A stretch of 64,000 nt of DNA. Origin: Macrostomum hystrix. Taxonomy: Eukaryota; Platyhelminthes; Macrostomidae. This document shows positions 13,623-23,780 of the stretch, piece after piece; the stretch's first letter is position 1; each line of letters opens with the position of its first letter. Both the position numbers and the translations under genes were made by a program. The notes beneath the pieces are model-generated. The model had not been told where the DNA came from, made no database searches, and saw only the letters and a list, made by a program, of their open reading frames with translations. Location of the stretch: the NCBI GenBank assembly GCA_950097015.1, contig CATNEN010000030.1, positions 3,023,001 through 3,087,000 of the forward strand, read 5' to 3'.

Positions 13623-14154
13623 GTGACAAACAGCTTCGATCAACTCAAAAAGTGTTCTGACAATTACCTGATTATCTCTAGTGTATGATTGCTCGCGTTT
13701 ATCAATTGCGCTTGTATTTTTTACTCCTGAGAAAATCCTGAAAATAATATCTAGGTACGGATTAGTAGCGTCTCGAGAGATTACAGTTTGTCAGAGTGCA
13801 CGATTGTTCAATTGAAATAGATTTTATGAGCAGTGTCGCGTACTCACAGATTCGCTCGAGTTCTTTGTTTTATTCTTTTTGTCCAGTTTCTCACGTGCTA
13901 TTGATTTATTGCCAATTGGAGAAAACAGAATTAGTCTTAAAGTGAGCATGCAGGCTTACGATTGGCCCGCAGTCGGCCAATAAATGCGAACTGAATGGTG
14001 CAATTTGTAGAGTAAAAAGCTTTTGACGTTTCACCCATTTGTAATTAACTAAGAATGAAAGCAACAGAACTTGGTATACAAGGTGTACTGAGCGAACATT
14101 TGTTTCAAATATAAAAGGACATATTTATTCAGTGGAAATCTGGCTGCCATATCT
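13623..14154. other. Gene-free stretch
   Basis: No gene recognised. Confidence 0.4.
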
Positions 14155-14395
14155 CATAATACGAGCGGTCAACGCGTCTGCCTCCCGCACCAAGGTCCCT
14201 GAGCTCGATTCCGCGGCGAGGCCACATTCATTTGAGAGAGAGAGAAGGCTTGGGGGCTTGTCACGCAATTTAAGCCCTTAAGGGCCAACCTCCAAGGCAC
14301 AGTGAGAGTGTACCCTCCTGACGATGAGAAAGTCAGGGCAGATGTACACACCTGTGTGTGTGCCAGCGTACAGTATCTGTGTGCGCGTGTGTATC
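14155..14395 (+). mobile_element. tRNA-derived SINE, family 1
   Basis: The tRNA-like head reads GAGCGGTCAACGCGTCTGCC with GCTCGATTCCGCGGCG as the B-box region. The body carries GGGCCAACCTCCAAGGCACA and GACGATGAGAAAGTCAGG, matching the copy at 35235-35608. Confidence 0.8.
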
Positions 14396-14774
14396 TCGGT
14401 ACCTGTCAAATGGAAAACATGAAAAATTTGGTCGAGAAATTTTCCTAGCTCCACCCACTAATCCGATATGATATTTCTTCTTCTAGAAGTCGCGAAAGTC
14501 ACTTATTTACCGCAAAAAAACAAACGAATTTGTCAATATATAGCAAAACAAATGCGCTCTTAATTGCGCTGTTCTCTGAAAACTTCACTTGAAAGCGGAT
14601 TACTGTCTTTTTTAATTAGGCATGCTCATTCTGGCTCATTGCCAAATAATTAGCGTCTAAATTCTAATTATGAAATCGTAGCCTTGTGCTCGTATATTTA
14701 TTGCAAAAAAACTATTTTATGTCCGATTAGAATGACGGAGTAGTGAAGCAGTTATAACTATTAGCAGTAGAAAG
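14396..14774. other. Gene-free stretch
   Basis: A+T-rich; nothing recognised. Confidence 0.4.
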
Positions 14775-15063
14775 ACCACGCTATCCCCCCTGGGGAAGAC
14801 CACGCTATTTCTCCCCCCTGGGGAAGACCACGCTATTTCTCCCCCCCTGGGGAAGACAACGCTATTTCTCCCCCCTGGGGAAAGACCACCCTATTTCTCC
14901 CCCCTGGGGAAAGACCGCCCTATTTCTCCCCCCTGGGGAAAGACCACCCTATTTCTCCCCCCTGGGGAAAGACCACGCTATTTCTCCCCCCTGGGGAAAG
15001 ACCACCCTATTTCTCCCCCCTGGGGAAAGACCACGCTATTTCTCCCCCCTGGGGAAAAACCAC
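14775..15063. repeat. Minisatellite, 28-29 bp unit (about 10 copies)
   Basis: The unit contains CCCCTGGGGAAAGACCACGC followed by TATTTCTCC. The first two units are shorter variants. It abuts the DIRS-like element. Confidence 0.95.
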
Positions 15064-15145
15064 GGGGTAATCCAAATACCCACTGCCTACATCATGCGCT
15101 CTGGCTCGTAAAATTTTTTTTCACCTGCCTGCTATCATACACCGT

Positions 15146-16151
15146 GTGGACCGACTAACAGTCAGACAACTCAAGAGTGAGCTGGGTAGCCGAGGGCTCT
15201 CAACCGCAGGTAATAAGTCGGCCCTGCAAGCCAGACTGAGACAACACGAGGGGCAGTCACAGCCTCAAGACGGCGGGACGCACCTGAACCATTCGGCATC
15301 GACATCGGCATCGGCATCCACCAAGTCCCGACCAAGGCCGGGACCCACGGGAGGCGGACCTGGACGGTGAGATTCGGCGGGCGCAGAAACGACTGCAGCT
15401 CCTACAGCTTCAAAAACGCGAGCGAGAGCTTCGGGAACGCGCCGTCGTGACTGCTCGTACAGAATCAGGTGAGCAGCAGAATCTCTTTGCTGAACTTCTC
15501 AACCCAACAGGCCCCGTCAGCGCTAGAGCCAACCCCCGGCCGGTCGGGCAGCCGTGTCTGCTCGTCAGAGACTTTGTCGATGATCTGTCAGACCAGGCTG
15601 ACGAGTTGCTCACCCTGGGCAGCTCTGGCGGCCTCGTGCTCAAGAAGTCGACGACCAAGCTAGACGGCATGACAGTTGGACAGTGGTTGGCCGGCAGCAT
15701 GAAGATCCTGCTTTAGATGCTTGAAGACACAGCGCCGCAGGTGACCAGCAAGGGCCAGGTGTACAGCACAACTGAGCAAGTCAAAGACTACGCCCAGTAC
15801 AATGTCCAGGTGGCCGAGCTATTGGACAGATTCCCGGCGCACCGGGTGATCAGATTCGACCCTGACTACCGCCAGCACCGCGCAGCCAACAGACTTCGCT
15901 GGGGCAAGGACTGCGCCCAGATGTCGATCAGGCACCTGCACAGCATTAAGACGGACCAGTACAACCAGAGAGCCAAACGAAACCAGAATAGCAACAAGAG
16001 CCGCGTCATGGGTCCGCGGACATCCTCAGGCCGTGAGCTGTGCTTGTCCTTCAACAGCACCAACGGCTGCATGAGGAACAATTGCCGATTCCTCCATGCC
16101 TGCCGAATCTGTGAGGGCAGCCACTCCGAGCAGAATCACGCAAAAAACTGA
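15146..16151 (+). pseudogene. Gag-like ORF with SAP and CCCH zinc-finger domains, broken
   Basis: The first part (15146-15260) reads as a SAP DNA-binding helix pair (VRQLKSELGSRGLSTAGNK). A frameshift near 15340-15365 moves the frame into a helix rich in Arg, Gln and Leu and then the body of the protein. An in-frame TAG at 15714-15716 interrupts it, and the same frame resumes at 15717. The C-terminus has a CCCH finger of spacing C-x8-C-x4-C-x3-H (CLSFNSTNGCMRNNCRFLH), followed by a second Cys/His cluster (CRICEGSHSEQNH). CCCH proteins of this kind accompany DIRS-type retroelements in animals. No start codon is obvious. One frameshift and one stop argue against function unless read through. 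Confidence 0.6.
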
Positions 16152-16199
16152 GCAAGCGCGCCGACACGGCGCGCGAAACCTATTTTACGCCTCCTGCTT

Positions 16200-16780
16200 T
16201 TAACTGCCTCGCTGAGCCCGCTCCCGTGCCCTGCATCGTCAAGCCTCCAGCGCGGATGTCCGATCTGACGCAGCCAGTGGGTGATCTCCGCATCGACGCC
16301 TGGCGCTCCGAGCTTGTTGGCGACCCCGACGCTGATTTTATTCTCGACGGCATCGAGAGTGGCTTCTCGATTGTCGATGACTTCGACTTTACACCTTGTT
16401 TCTGCAGCAACTACCAGTCCGTCAACCGGAATCGCGACCAAGTCCAAGCTGTTATCGTAGAAGAAATCCGCGCCCGTCGGCTCCTCGGCGCCGCCCCAAG
16501 GAGCAAACAAGCGTTGCGGCCGGCCGGCCGACCTGCAGCAGCTGCACGGCGTGCTGCGACCAGAAGAGCCCAGGGACTGCGCATTCTGGTGTGCCTGCAT
16601 CGTGGGCTGGTGGGCCATGCTGCGGCGAGCCAACCTGTGCGTATCCGGCCGGTTCAATCCGCAGCGAGACCTCAGCGCGAGCTGCATCCGGCCGTCAAGG
16701 GCCGGCGTCATCCTCGTCATTCCGCTGCCTTTGTCGCCACGCCTGTACCTTCCCTCTTGCTGCTTTTGGCCCTGTTGGCT
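16200..16780 (+). pseudogene. DIRS-type pol remnant: RT N-terminus fused to tyrosine-recombinase-like part
   Basis: In the frame of 16226, the stretch IDAWRSELVGDPDADFIL, followed by GIESGFSIV, resembles the start of DIRS/Ngaro reverse-transcriptase polyproteins, where a region of this shape precedes the RT fingers. From about 16540 another frame gives CAFWCACIVGWWAMLRRANL and then GRFNPQRDL, like the segment of DIRS tyrosine recombinases that reads roughly LRxSNL...FDP. The join suggests deletion of several kilobases of pol plus a frameshift. Confidence 0.5.
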
Positions 16781-16801
16781 AAATACCCACTGCCTACATC
16801 A

Positions 16802-17224
16802 CAATGACTCCCAAAAACTTTCGTGAAAGTCCACCATTCTAGATAAACATTTCGCCCTCTTCGATAAACCAACTTTCAAAGCCGCCCGACGTCAGCATCG
16901 TCGAGACATTGGTTCAATAATAAATAATATAATCAATCCAATATAGTCAAGAATAATAGCCGACATGGTTACCTGTTGTAGTTTTGTGAAAAAGAAAATA
17001 TGTGACTATTTTGTAGTTTTTTGCCAACAGACACACCGACGATGCAGATGTTTTTGGTTTTAAAAGTTGTTTCATCGGATTGAGCGGAAAAATATAGCCA
17101 GTGTTTCATGGCAACTGGTTGAATATTTTGAGAGATACGGGAAAGATAAAATGTTGTATTTTTAATACCTCCGTGGTCTTGCTACAGTTAAAAGAATTAT
17201 TTACAATGAAAAATCGGGAAAAAC
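16802..17224. other. Gene-free stretch with a diverged dispersed-repeat segment
   Basis: At 17030-17095 the minus strand resembles the dispersed segment at 4588-4670 (shared TTTTCCGCTC, ATCCGAT and CATCGTC). Otherwise nothing recognised. Confidence 0.4.
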
Positions 17225-17450
17225 CGCACCAAGGCGGCCTGGCCCGCATTGGCACGCGCGTGGGCGGTGGGAATTACCCACCTGGACGGCCTCAGCTCTC
17301 CAGTTTGGGCACGAATGCGGGTCGCTAGTTCCAAAAGCTCCCGGACATGGGGGCCGAATGCGCCCAGAATCTAATCACCAAGCGGGCGGAAGGCGCGCAG
17401 CGGCGATCGCAGAGGCGTGAAGATGGTCGAGCCCAAAGCCAACTTGGGAA
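17225..17450 (-). repeat. Unique flank of the 24-bp array, homologous to 3656-3890
   Basis: The reverse complement aligns to the flank of the first 24-bp array, with the same order relative to the array. The two loci therefore share a larger dispersed unit. Confidence 0.6.
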
Positions 17451-17462
17451 GGGAGAAATCCC

Positions 17463-18103
17463 AACTCAGTCTTCACACCTTCAGCACCCACCTCAGCCTT
17501 CTCACCTTCAGCACCCACCTCAGTCTTCACACCTTCAACAACCACCTCAGTCTTCACACCTTCAACACCCACCTCAGTCTTCACACCTTCAGCACCCACC
17601 TCAGTCTTCACGCCTTCAACACCCACCTCAGTCTTCACACCTTCAGCACCCACCTCAGTCTTCACACCTTCAACACCCACCTCAGTCTTCACACCTTCAG
17701 CACCCACCTCAGCCTTCACACCTTCAACATCCACCTCAGCCTTCACACCTTCAACATCCACCTCAGTCTTCACACCTTCAACACCCACCTCAGTCTTCAC
17801 ACCTTCAACACCCACCTCAGTTTTCACACTATCAACACCCACCTCAGTTTTCACACTATCAACACCCACCTCAGTTTTCACACTATCAACACCCACCTCA
17901 GTTTTCACACTATCAACACCCACCTCAGTTTTCACACTATCAACACCCACCTCAGTTTTCACACTATCAACACCCACCTCAGTTTTCACACTATCAACAC
18001 CCACCTCAGTTTTCACACTATCAACACTCACCTCAGTCTTCACGCCTTCAACACCCACCTCAGTCTTTGCACCTTCAACACCCACCTCAGTTTTCAGACA
18101 CTA
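17463..18103. repeat. Minisatellite, 24-bp unit (about 27 copies), locus 2
   Basis: Units contain CAGTCTTCACACCTTCAACA, which is the reverse complement of the unit at 2554-3655. A block of about nine units (17815-18030) has TTTTCACACTATCAACACCC instead and is nearly uniform, showing local homogenisation. Confidence 0.95.
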
Positions 18104-18107
18104 AACA

Positions 18108-18165
18108 CCCGGACGAGAATCGTTGAATACCTCGAAGATGCCGATGTTATATGATTCTGGAAGTT
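18108..18165 (-). repeat. Dispersed repeat segment
   Basis: The reverse complement matches the segment at 4604-4661 (AACTTCCAGAATC, CATCGGCATC, ATTCAACGATTCTCGTC). Confidence 0.65.
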
Positions 18166-18339
18166 TTTTCTAGATTTTCATGGTGATTGGTTGAGAATTT
18201 TAGGATTACATTTCTTTATATTACAGAAAAAGAAAAATGTCGGTATTAGAAATAACACATATGGTCTCTCTACTGTTAATCAATGGGAACTATATTGCAC
18301 TCATGAAATGATCATCTCCTTGGCGTCATTTCAACTGAG

Positions 18340-18560
18340 CTTAACAGACTCTCAAGCAGGTGTCAACTCTGCCAACTGTCAACTCGTCAACTGAGCTTAA
18401 CAGACTCTCAAGCAGGTGTCAACTCGTCAACTGAGCTTAACAGACTCTCAAGCAGGTGTCAACTCGTCAACTGAGCTTAACAGACTCTCAAGCAGGTGTC
18501 AACTCGTCAACTGAGCTTAACAGACTCTCAAGCAGGTGTCAACTCGTCAACTGAGTTAAC
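18340..18560. repeat. Tandem repeat, 40-bp unit (about 5.5 copies)
   Basis: The unit contains CAACTGAGCTTAACAGACTC and TCAAGCAGGTGTCAACTCGT. Copies are almost identical. Confidence 0.9.
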
Positions 18561-18621
18561 GATTCGGTGCAAATCTATGCGTAAATACTAATTTAACCCA
18601 GCGAATTTGAGCTCTCTGTAC

Positions 18622-18860
18622 TCAATCGGTGCCAGCCCTAAACGCCGCCCGGCCAAGATTTTCCACAAGTCCCTCCAGGTCATTGTTGTAAAAGAATGGC
18701 AATCGACGCAAATCAGCAAACTGTCCTGTTGAATTTCTGAGACAGCGTCCACGAGTGTCCCTCGCCAGACAGGTGGTCCGGTTCACTAGCACGAAGCACG
18801 GCATTCGGACTAGGCGAAAGAACCAGTCAATCACCGACTGTCCTTCGGTGTCCTTAGATC
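18622..18860 (-). CDS. Unrecognised protein-like open frame
   Basis: The minus strand gives about 80 residues that look like real protein: FFRLVRMPCFVLVNRTTC, then LRRLPFFYNNDLEGLVENLG, ending at a stop at 18622-18624. Composition is balanced and the frame continues upstream of the first Met with no obvious acceptor. I cannot assign a family. It may be an exon or a fragment of a mobile-element ORF. Confidence 0.3.
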
Positions 18861-18956
18861 TCCGGAGACAATAGTAAAAACTGCGGAGGAGGGTGTAAAG
18901 TCGATTTTTAGTTTTTACTGATTCAAGGATAATTTGTCAGAGCTGCTAGAAGGTTG

Positions 18957-19893
18957 TTGCCTTATAGGGGTTCCAGCCAAGTAGGGGGTTGTAGCCAAGT
19001 AGGGGGTTGTAACCAAGTAGGGGGTTGTAGCCAAGTAGGGGGTTGTAGCCAAGTAGGGGGTTGTAGCCAAGTAGGGGGTTGAAGCCTAGTAGGGGGTTGT
19101 AGCCTAGTAGGGGGTTGTAGCCTAGTAGGGGGTTGTAGCCTAGTAGGGGGTTGTAGCCTACCAAGTTGGGGTTTGATGTCTAGTAGGGGGTTTTAGCCTA
19201 GTAGGGGGCTGTTGCCTAGTAGGGGGTTGTAGCCTAGTAGGGGGTTGTAGCCTAGTAGGGGGTTGTAGCCTAGTAGGGGGTTGTAGCCTAGTAGGGGGTT
19301 GTAGCCTAGTAGGGGGTTGTAGCCTAGTAGGGGCTTGTAGCCTAGTAGGGGGTTGTAGCCTAGTAGGGGGCTGTAGCCTAGTAGGGGGCTGTAGCCTAGT
19401 AGGGGGTTGTAGCCTAGTAGGGGGTTGTAGCCTACCCAGTAGGGGGCTGTAGCCTAGTAGGGGGTTGTAGCCTAGTAGGGGGTTGTAGCCTACCCAGTAT
19501 GGGGCTGTAGCCTAGTAGGGGGTTGTAGCCTAGTAAGGGGTTGTAGCCTACCCAGTAGGGGGTTGTAGCCTAGTAGGGGGTTGTAGCCTAGTAGGGGGTT
19601 GTAGCCTAGTAGGGGGCTGTAGCCTAGTAGGGGGCTGTAGCCTAGTAGGGGTTGTAGCCTAGTAGGGGGTTGTAGCCTAGTAGGGGGTTGTAGCCTAGTA
19701 GGGGGCTGTAGCCTAGTAGGGGTTGTAGCCTAGTAGGGGGCTGTAGCCTAGTAGGGGTTGTAGCCTAGTAGGGGGTTGTAGCCTAGTAGGGGGCTGTAGC
19801 CTAGTAGGGGTTGTAGCCTAGTAGGGGGCTGTAGCCTAGTAGGGGTTTGTAGCCTACCCAGTAGGGGGTTGTAGCCTAGTAGGGGGTTGTAGC
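18957..19893. repeat. Minisatellite, 18-bp unit, derived from a SINE head
   Basis: The unit is GTAGCCTAGTAGGGGGTT, with GCTG/GTTG variants and occasional insertions of CCC. The last unit runs without a break into the tRNA-like head of the SINE at 19882-20180, which begins TTGTAGCCTAGTGGTTAGAG. The unit is thus nearly the first 12-13 bases of that SINE. Confidence 0.95.
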
Positions 19894-20180
19894 CTAGTGG
19901 TTAGAGCGTTGGACTCACGATTTGAAGGTTAGGGGTTCGATTCCCGACTCCACTTTTAGCAAGACACTTAACACAGCATTGCTTCAGTTCATCAGCTGTT
20001 AAATGGGTACCAGCAATAACTGGAGTAATTGAGGGTGGGTGTGGCGTCCCCCCAGTCCATGGACTGAACAGCCGTACGCAGCCTTCAGATGCGCCGCGCA
20101 ATAGCTGCGGCTGTGCTGTTGGCTGCACATCTGACCCTATTGGGGCAGGTGTAATCAATGACTAAATAATTATTATTGTA
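19882..20180 (+). mobile_element. tRNA-derived SINE, family 2, full-length copy
   Basis: The A box TAGCCTAGTGGTTAGAGCG and B box GGTTCGATTCCCGAC are followed by the family body (CAGTCCATGGACTGAACAGC, GCGCCGCGCAATAGCTGCGG, TTGGGGCAGGTGTAATC) and the tail AATAATTATTATT. It is orthologous in layout to 12237-11913 read in reverse. Confidence 0.9.
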
Positions 20181-20489
20181 GGCAAGAACAGTCAAATCTA
20201 CCTGACATCACATTCGCAGTGAGAAATAGTGAAATGAAAGATGCTAGTGTAGCCATATCGAGTCTGAAATGGGTTGATCACTCGTTGGCAGTGGTCGTGG
20301 TCCCGGCAGCATTGGTCAGTTTCAAATGCACTGCCAAGTTGAGCGTAGGTTCTGGCAGTAGTGCCTTAGTGATCAAATTAAGCAGCATAATAGCAACACA
20401 TTTTGACCCGGTGTCTCTTGAATAGCCATGAAATCACCAAGCATTCAGTGCGCTTCTCACTGCCTGACCCAGTGCTTTGGTGCATTGTC

Positions 20490-22360
20490 CACTTCCCCTA
20501 ATCCTTTGGTGTACTGTCCACTATCCCCTAATCCTTTGGTGTACTGTCCACTATCCCCTAATCCTTTGGTGTACTGTCCACTATCCCCTAATCCTTTGGT
20601 GTACTGTCCACTATCCCCAAATCCTTTGGTGCATTGTCCACTATCCCCTAATCCTTTGGTGTACTGTCCACTATCCCCTAATCCTTTGGTGTACTGTCCA
20701 CTATCCCCTAATACTTTGGTGTACTGTCCACTATCCCCTAATACTTTGGTGTACTGTCCACTATCCCCTAATCCTTTGGTGTACTGTCCACTATCCCCTA
20801 ATCCATTGGTGCATTGTCCACTATCCCCTAATCCTTTGGTGCATTGTCCACTATCCCCTAATCCTTTGGTGTACTGTCCACTATCCCCTAATCCTTTGGT
20901 GTACTGTCCACTATCCCCTAATCCTTTGGTGTACTGTCCACTATCCCCTAATCCTTTGGTGTACTGTCCACTATCCCCTAATCCTTTGGTGTACTGTCCA
21001 CTATCCCCAAATCCTTTGGTGCATTGTCCACTATCCCCTAATCCTTTGGTGTACTGTCCACTATCCCCTAATCCTTTGGTGTACTGTCCACTATCCCCTA
21101 ATACTTTGGTGTACTGTCCACTATCCCCTAATACTTTGGTGTACTGTCCACTATCCCCTAATCCTTTGGTGTACTGTCCACTATCCCCTAATCCATTGGT
21201 GCATTGTCCACTATCCCCTAATCCTTTGGTGCATTGTCCACTATCCCCTAATCCTTTGGTGTACTGTCCACTATCCCCTAATCCTTTGGTGTACTGTCCA
21301 CTATCCCCTAATCCTTTGGTGCATTGTCCACTATCCCCTAATCCTTTGGTGTACTGTCCACTATCCCCTAATCCTTTGGTGTACTGTCCACTATCCCATA
21401 ATCCTTTGGTGTACTGTCCACTATCCCCTAATCCTTTGGTGTACTGTCCACTATCCCATAATCCTTTGGTGTACTGTCCACTATCCCCTAATCCTTTGGT
21501 GTACTGTCCACTATCCCATAATCCTTTGGTGCATTGTCCACCATCCCCTAATATTTTGGTGTACTGTCCACTATCCCCTAATACTTTGGTGTACTGTCCA
21601 CTATCCCCTAATCCTTTGGTGTACTGTCCACTATCCCCTAATCCTTTGGTGCATTGTCCACTATCCCCTAATCCTTTGGTGCATTGTCCACTATCCCCTA
21701 ATCCATTGGTGCATTGTCCACTATCCCCTAATCCTTTGGTGCATTGTCCACTATCCCCTAATCCTTTGGTGCATTGTCCACTATCCCCTAATCCTTTGGT
21801 GTACTGTCCACTATCCCCTAATCCTTTGGTGCATTGTCCACTATCCCCTAATCCTTTGGTGCATTGTCCACTATCCCCTAATCCATTGGTGCATTGTCCA
21901 CTATCCCCTAATCCTTTGGTGTACTGTCCACTATCCCCTAATCCTTTGGTGTACTGTCCACTATCCCCAAATCCTTTGGTGTACTGTCCACTATCCCCAA
22001 ATCCTTTGGTGTACTGTCCACTATCCCCTAATCCTTTGGTGTACTGTCCACTATCCCCTAATCCTTTGGTGCATTGTCCACTATCCCTTAATCCTTTGTT
22101 GCATTGTCCACTATCCCCTAATACTTTGGTGTACTGTCCACTATCCCCTAATACTTTGGTGTACTGTCCACTATCCCCTAATCCTTTGGTGTACTGTCCA
22201 CTATCCCCTAATACTTTGGTGTACTGTCCACTATCCCCTAATCCTTTGGTGTACTGTCCACTATCCCCTAATCCTTTGGTGCATTGTCCACTATCCCCTA
22301 ATCCTTTGGTGCATTGTCCACTATCCCCTAATCCTTTGGTGCATTGTCCACTATCCCCAC
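20490..22360. repeat. Minisatellite, 30-bp unit (about 62 copies) with a 390-bp higher-order period
   Basis: The unit contains CTATCCCCTAATCCTTTGGT and GTACTGTCCA, with GCATTGTCCA, ATACTTTGG, ATCCATTGG and CCCAAATCC variants. The variants recur at a spacing of 390 bp (for example 20611/21001, 20713/21103 and 20803/21193), so 13 units form a higher-order repeat. The long open frames on both strands (over 640 codons) follow from a stop-free 30-bp unit. I do not call a gene. Confidence 0.95.
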
Positions 22361-22929
22361 TACTGTCTCTACTCCGATGTCTATTCATTTAAGTCCTTTG
22401 TTTCCCTATCTCTAGCCATCTGTCTTCTATCGCTAGTCCTTTGTCTACTATCTCTAGAGCATTATCTACTACCTGTTATGTCTACTATATTTATATTTCA
22501 TAAAAAATGAAAGGGAGCAACTCACCCATGCCGCACCACTTAGTCTTGGGGTGTATAAATACAGAACTAGCATTGTAGTTAACGCACAGCAGAGGGGATG
22601 GGAAAAACAGTAGAATTGCAGTGACAATGAGACTGGCACTGTTTGTAGTCATGACTTCTGTTAGACAGGATGGCCGTATTTGCTATACAATATCTAGCTT
22701 AAAATCATCTAGCGAATGTAATACGCTGGCTTTAGGCTTGAGTCTGCATGTAACTGAGGTCTAGATAAACAAGAATCGTATAAAGTTATATAGTCGGCTA
22801 TTTTATCCGGTAATATAGAATCTGTGATTTTATCTGCGCTTTGACCATAGACTATTCGCTATTTACTATTTACTAGGCGACAAACCCCTACTAGAAGTCA
22901 AATATAATTGAAAGTACGCCTCGTATCCT
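22361..22929. other. Gene-free stretch
   Basis: No gene recognised between the 30-bp array and the Harbinger element. Confidence 0.4.
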
Positions 22930-23219
22930 CTGGGGCCGATTTCATGAAACACTGCTAAGTTAGCAGTTAGCAGCTGCTAATTTAGCAGTTGCTATTTAGC
23001 AGTTGTGGTAAGAATATTTCACGCTGAGCTGTAAGGCGGCTTTCACAAAGCTCTGTGGAGGGTGAAGAGAGTGGAGAGACCACTGTTACCAGTGAAGTGT
23101 CTATGGCATGAACCCCCGATTTAGCAGCAGAAAATTTTTTCGGTTTCATGAAAGTAGCAGTCTGCTAAAGAGGTTAGGAATTCGCGGTTAAATTTGAGCA
23201 TCACTCGGAACAGGCTAAG

Positions 23220-23609
23220 ATGGACTTTCTTGATGACTTTAACCTCGTTGACTACCAACTTAACCAACGAAGACCACGAGAATTTAGAGACAGAGTAAAT
23301 TTAGACGCGGACCTTGATTTCCGCCAGCGCTTTCGAATGAATGCGGAAACTGTCGAGTTGCTACTGGAACGGGTTGGTCCTCAATTGGAACACGATACCA
23401 ACCGAAGCTGCGCCTTGAGTTCGCGTGAGCAGACTTTGACTGCCCTGCGGTTTTTTGCGACCAACAGCTTCTACCACGTGATCCGAGACGCCCACGGACC
23501 GTCGGAGTCAACAGTGTGTCGAGTTGTGAGACGCGTGGCCAGTTTGTCGGCGAGCGTCAATTTTTTTCAGACTCGTCAGGCGGATGTTCTTCCACAGAGT
23601 ATCGCGTAA
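23220..23609 (+). pseudogene. Harbinger transposase (HARBI1-like), N-terminal fragment
   Basis: It starts MDFLDDFNLVDYQ and contains FRMNAETVELLLERVGPQLE and SREQTLTALRFFATNSFYHV, then SESTVCRVVRRVASLSASV. These are the N-terminal helix and helix-turn-helix part of HARBI1-type transposases. The DDE catalytic domain is absent; the frame runs into foreign sequence (the reverse of the SANT gene) after about residue 112. Confidence 0.8.
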
Positions 23610-23780
23610 ATACTCAACTGTTTTGCAGAGTCCATTTGCCTCCATTTCAGCCCGGATGGATTCCCAAGCCTTTCGCTTTTTGGCTTTTGCTTCAGAGATG
23701 TCACTAAAGCTGCCGAAGATTGTAGCCTTCCGTTCATGCAGCAAACTCAGGAACAGCTTCTTCTGGTCCACGGACGCCAT
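23508..23780 (-). pseudogene. SANT/Myb-like accessory gene of Harbinger element, N-terminal fragment
   Basis: From the Met at 23780 the minus strand reads MASVDQKKLFLSLLHERKAT and then KKRKAWESIRAEMEANGL and EYLRDTLWKNIRLTSLKK. This is the tri-helical Myb/SANT-like fold found in the second protein of Harbinger elements. It is cut off near 23555 where the transposase fragment begins on the other strand. Confidence 0.7.

Larger units (their letters stand above)
15074..16801 (+). mobile_element. Degraded DIRS/Ngaro-like tyrosine-recombinase retroelement
   Basis: The region encodes, in order, a SAP-like domain, a CCCH zinc-finger gag-like protein, the N-terminal part of a DIRS-type reverse-transcriptase polyprotein and a stretch resembling a DIRS-type tyrosine recombinase. 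The middle of pol (RT core, RNase H) is missing. Both sides carry a perfect 21-bp direct repeat starting AAATACCCACTGCC (15074-15094 and 16781-16801), the kind of short terminal repeat expected for an element inserted by a tyrosine recombinase. The assignment rests on by-eye family resemblance. Confidence 0.6.

Noticed and set aside
19882..19960. tRNA gene at the end of the 18-bp array
   Set aside because: Same SINE head as at 12162-12237; no complete cloverleaf.
20428..22510. Open frames over 640 codons on both strands
   Set aside because: Stop-free 30-bp unit; frames on opposite strands are equally open, so coding is not indicated.
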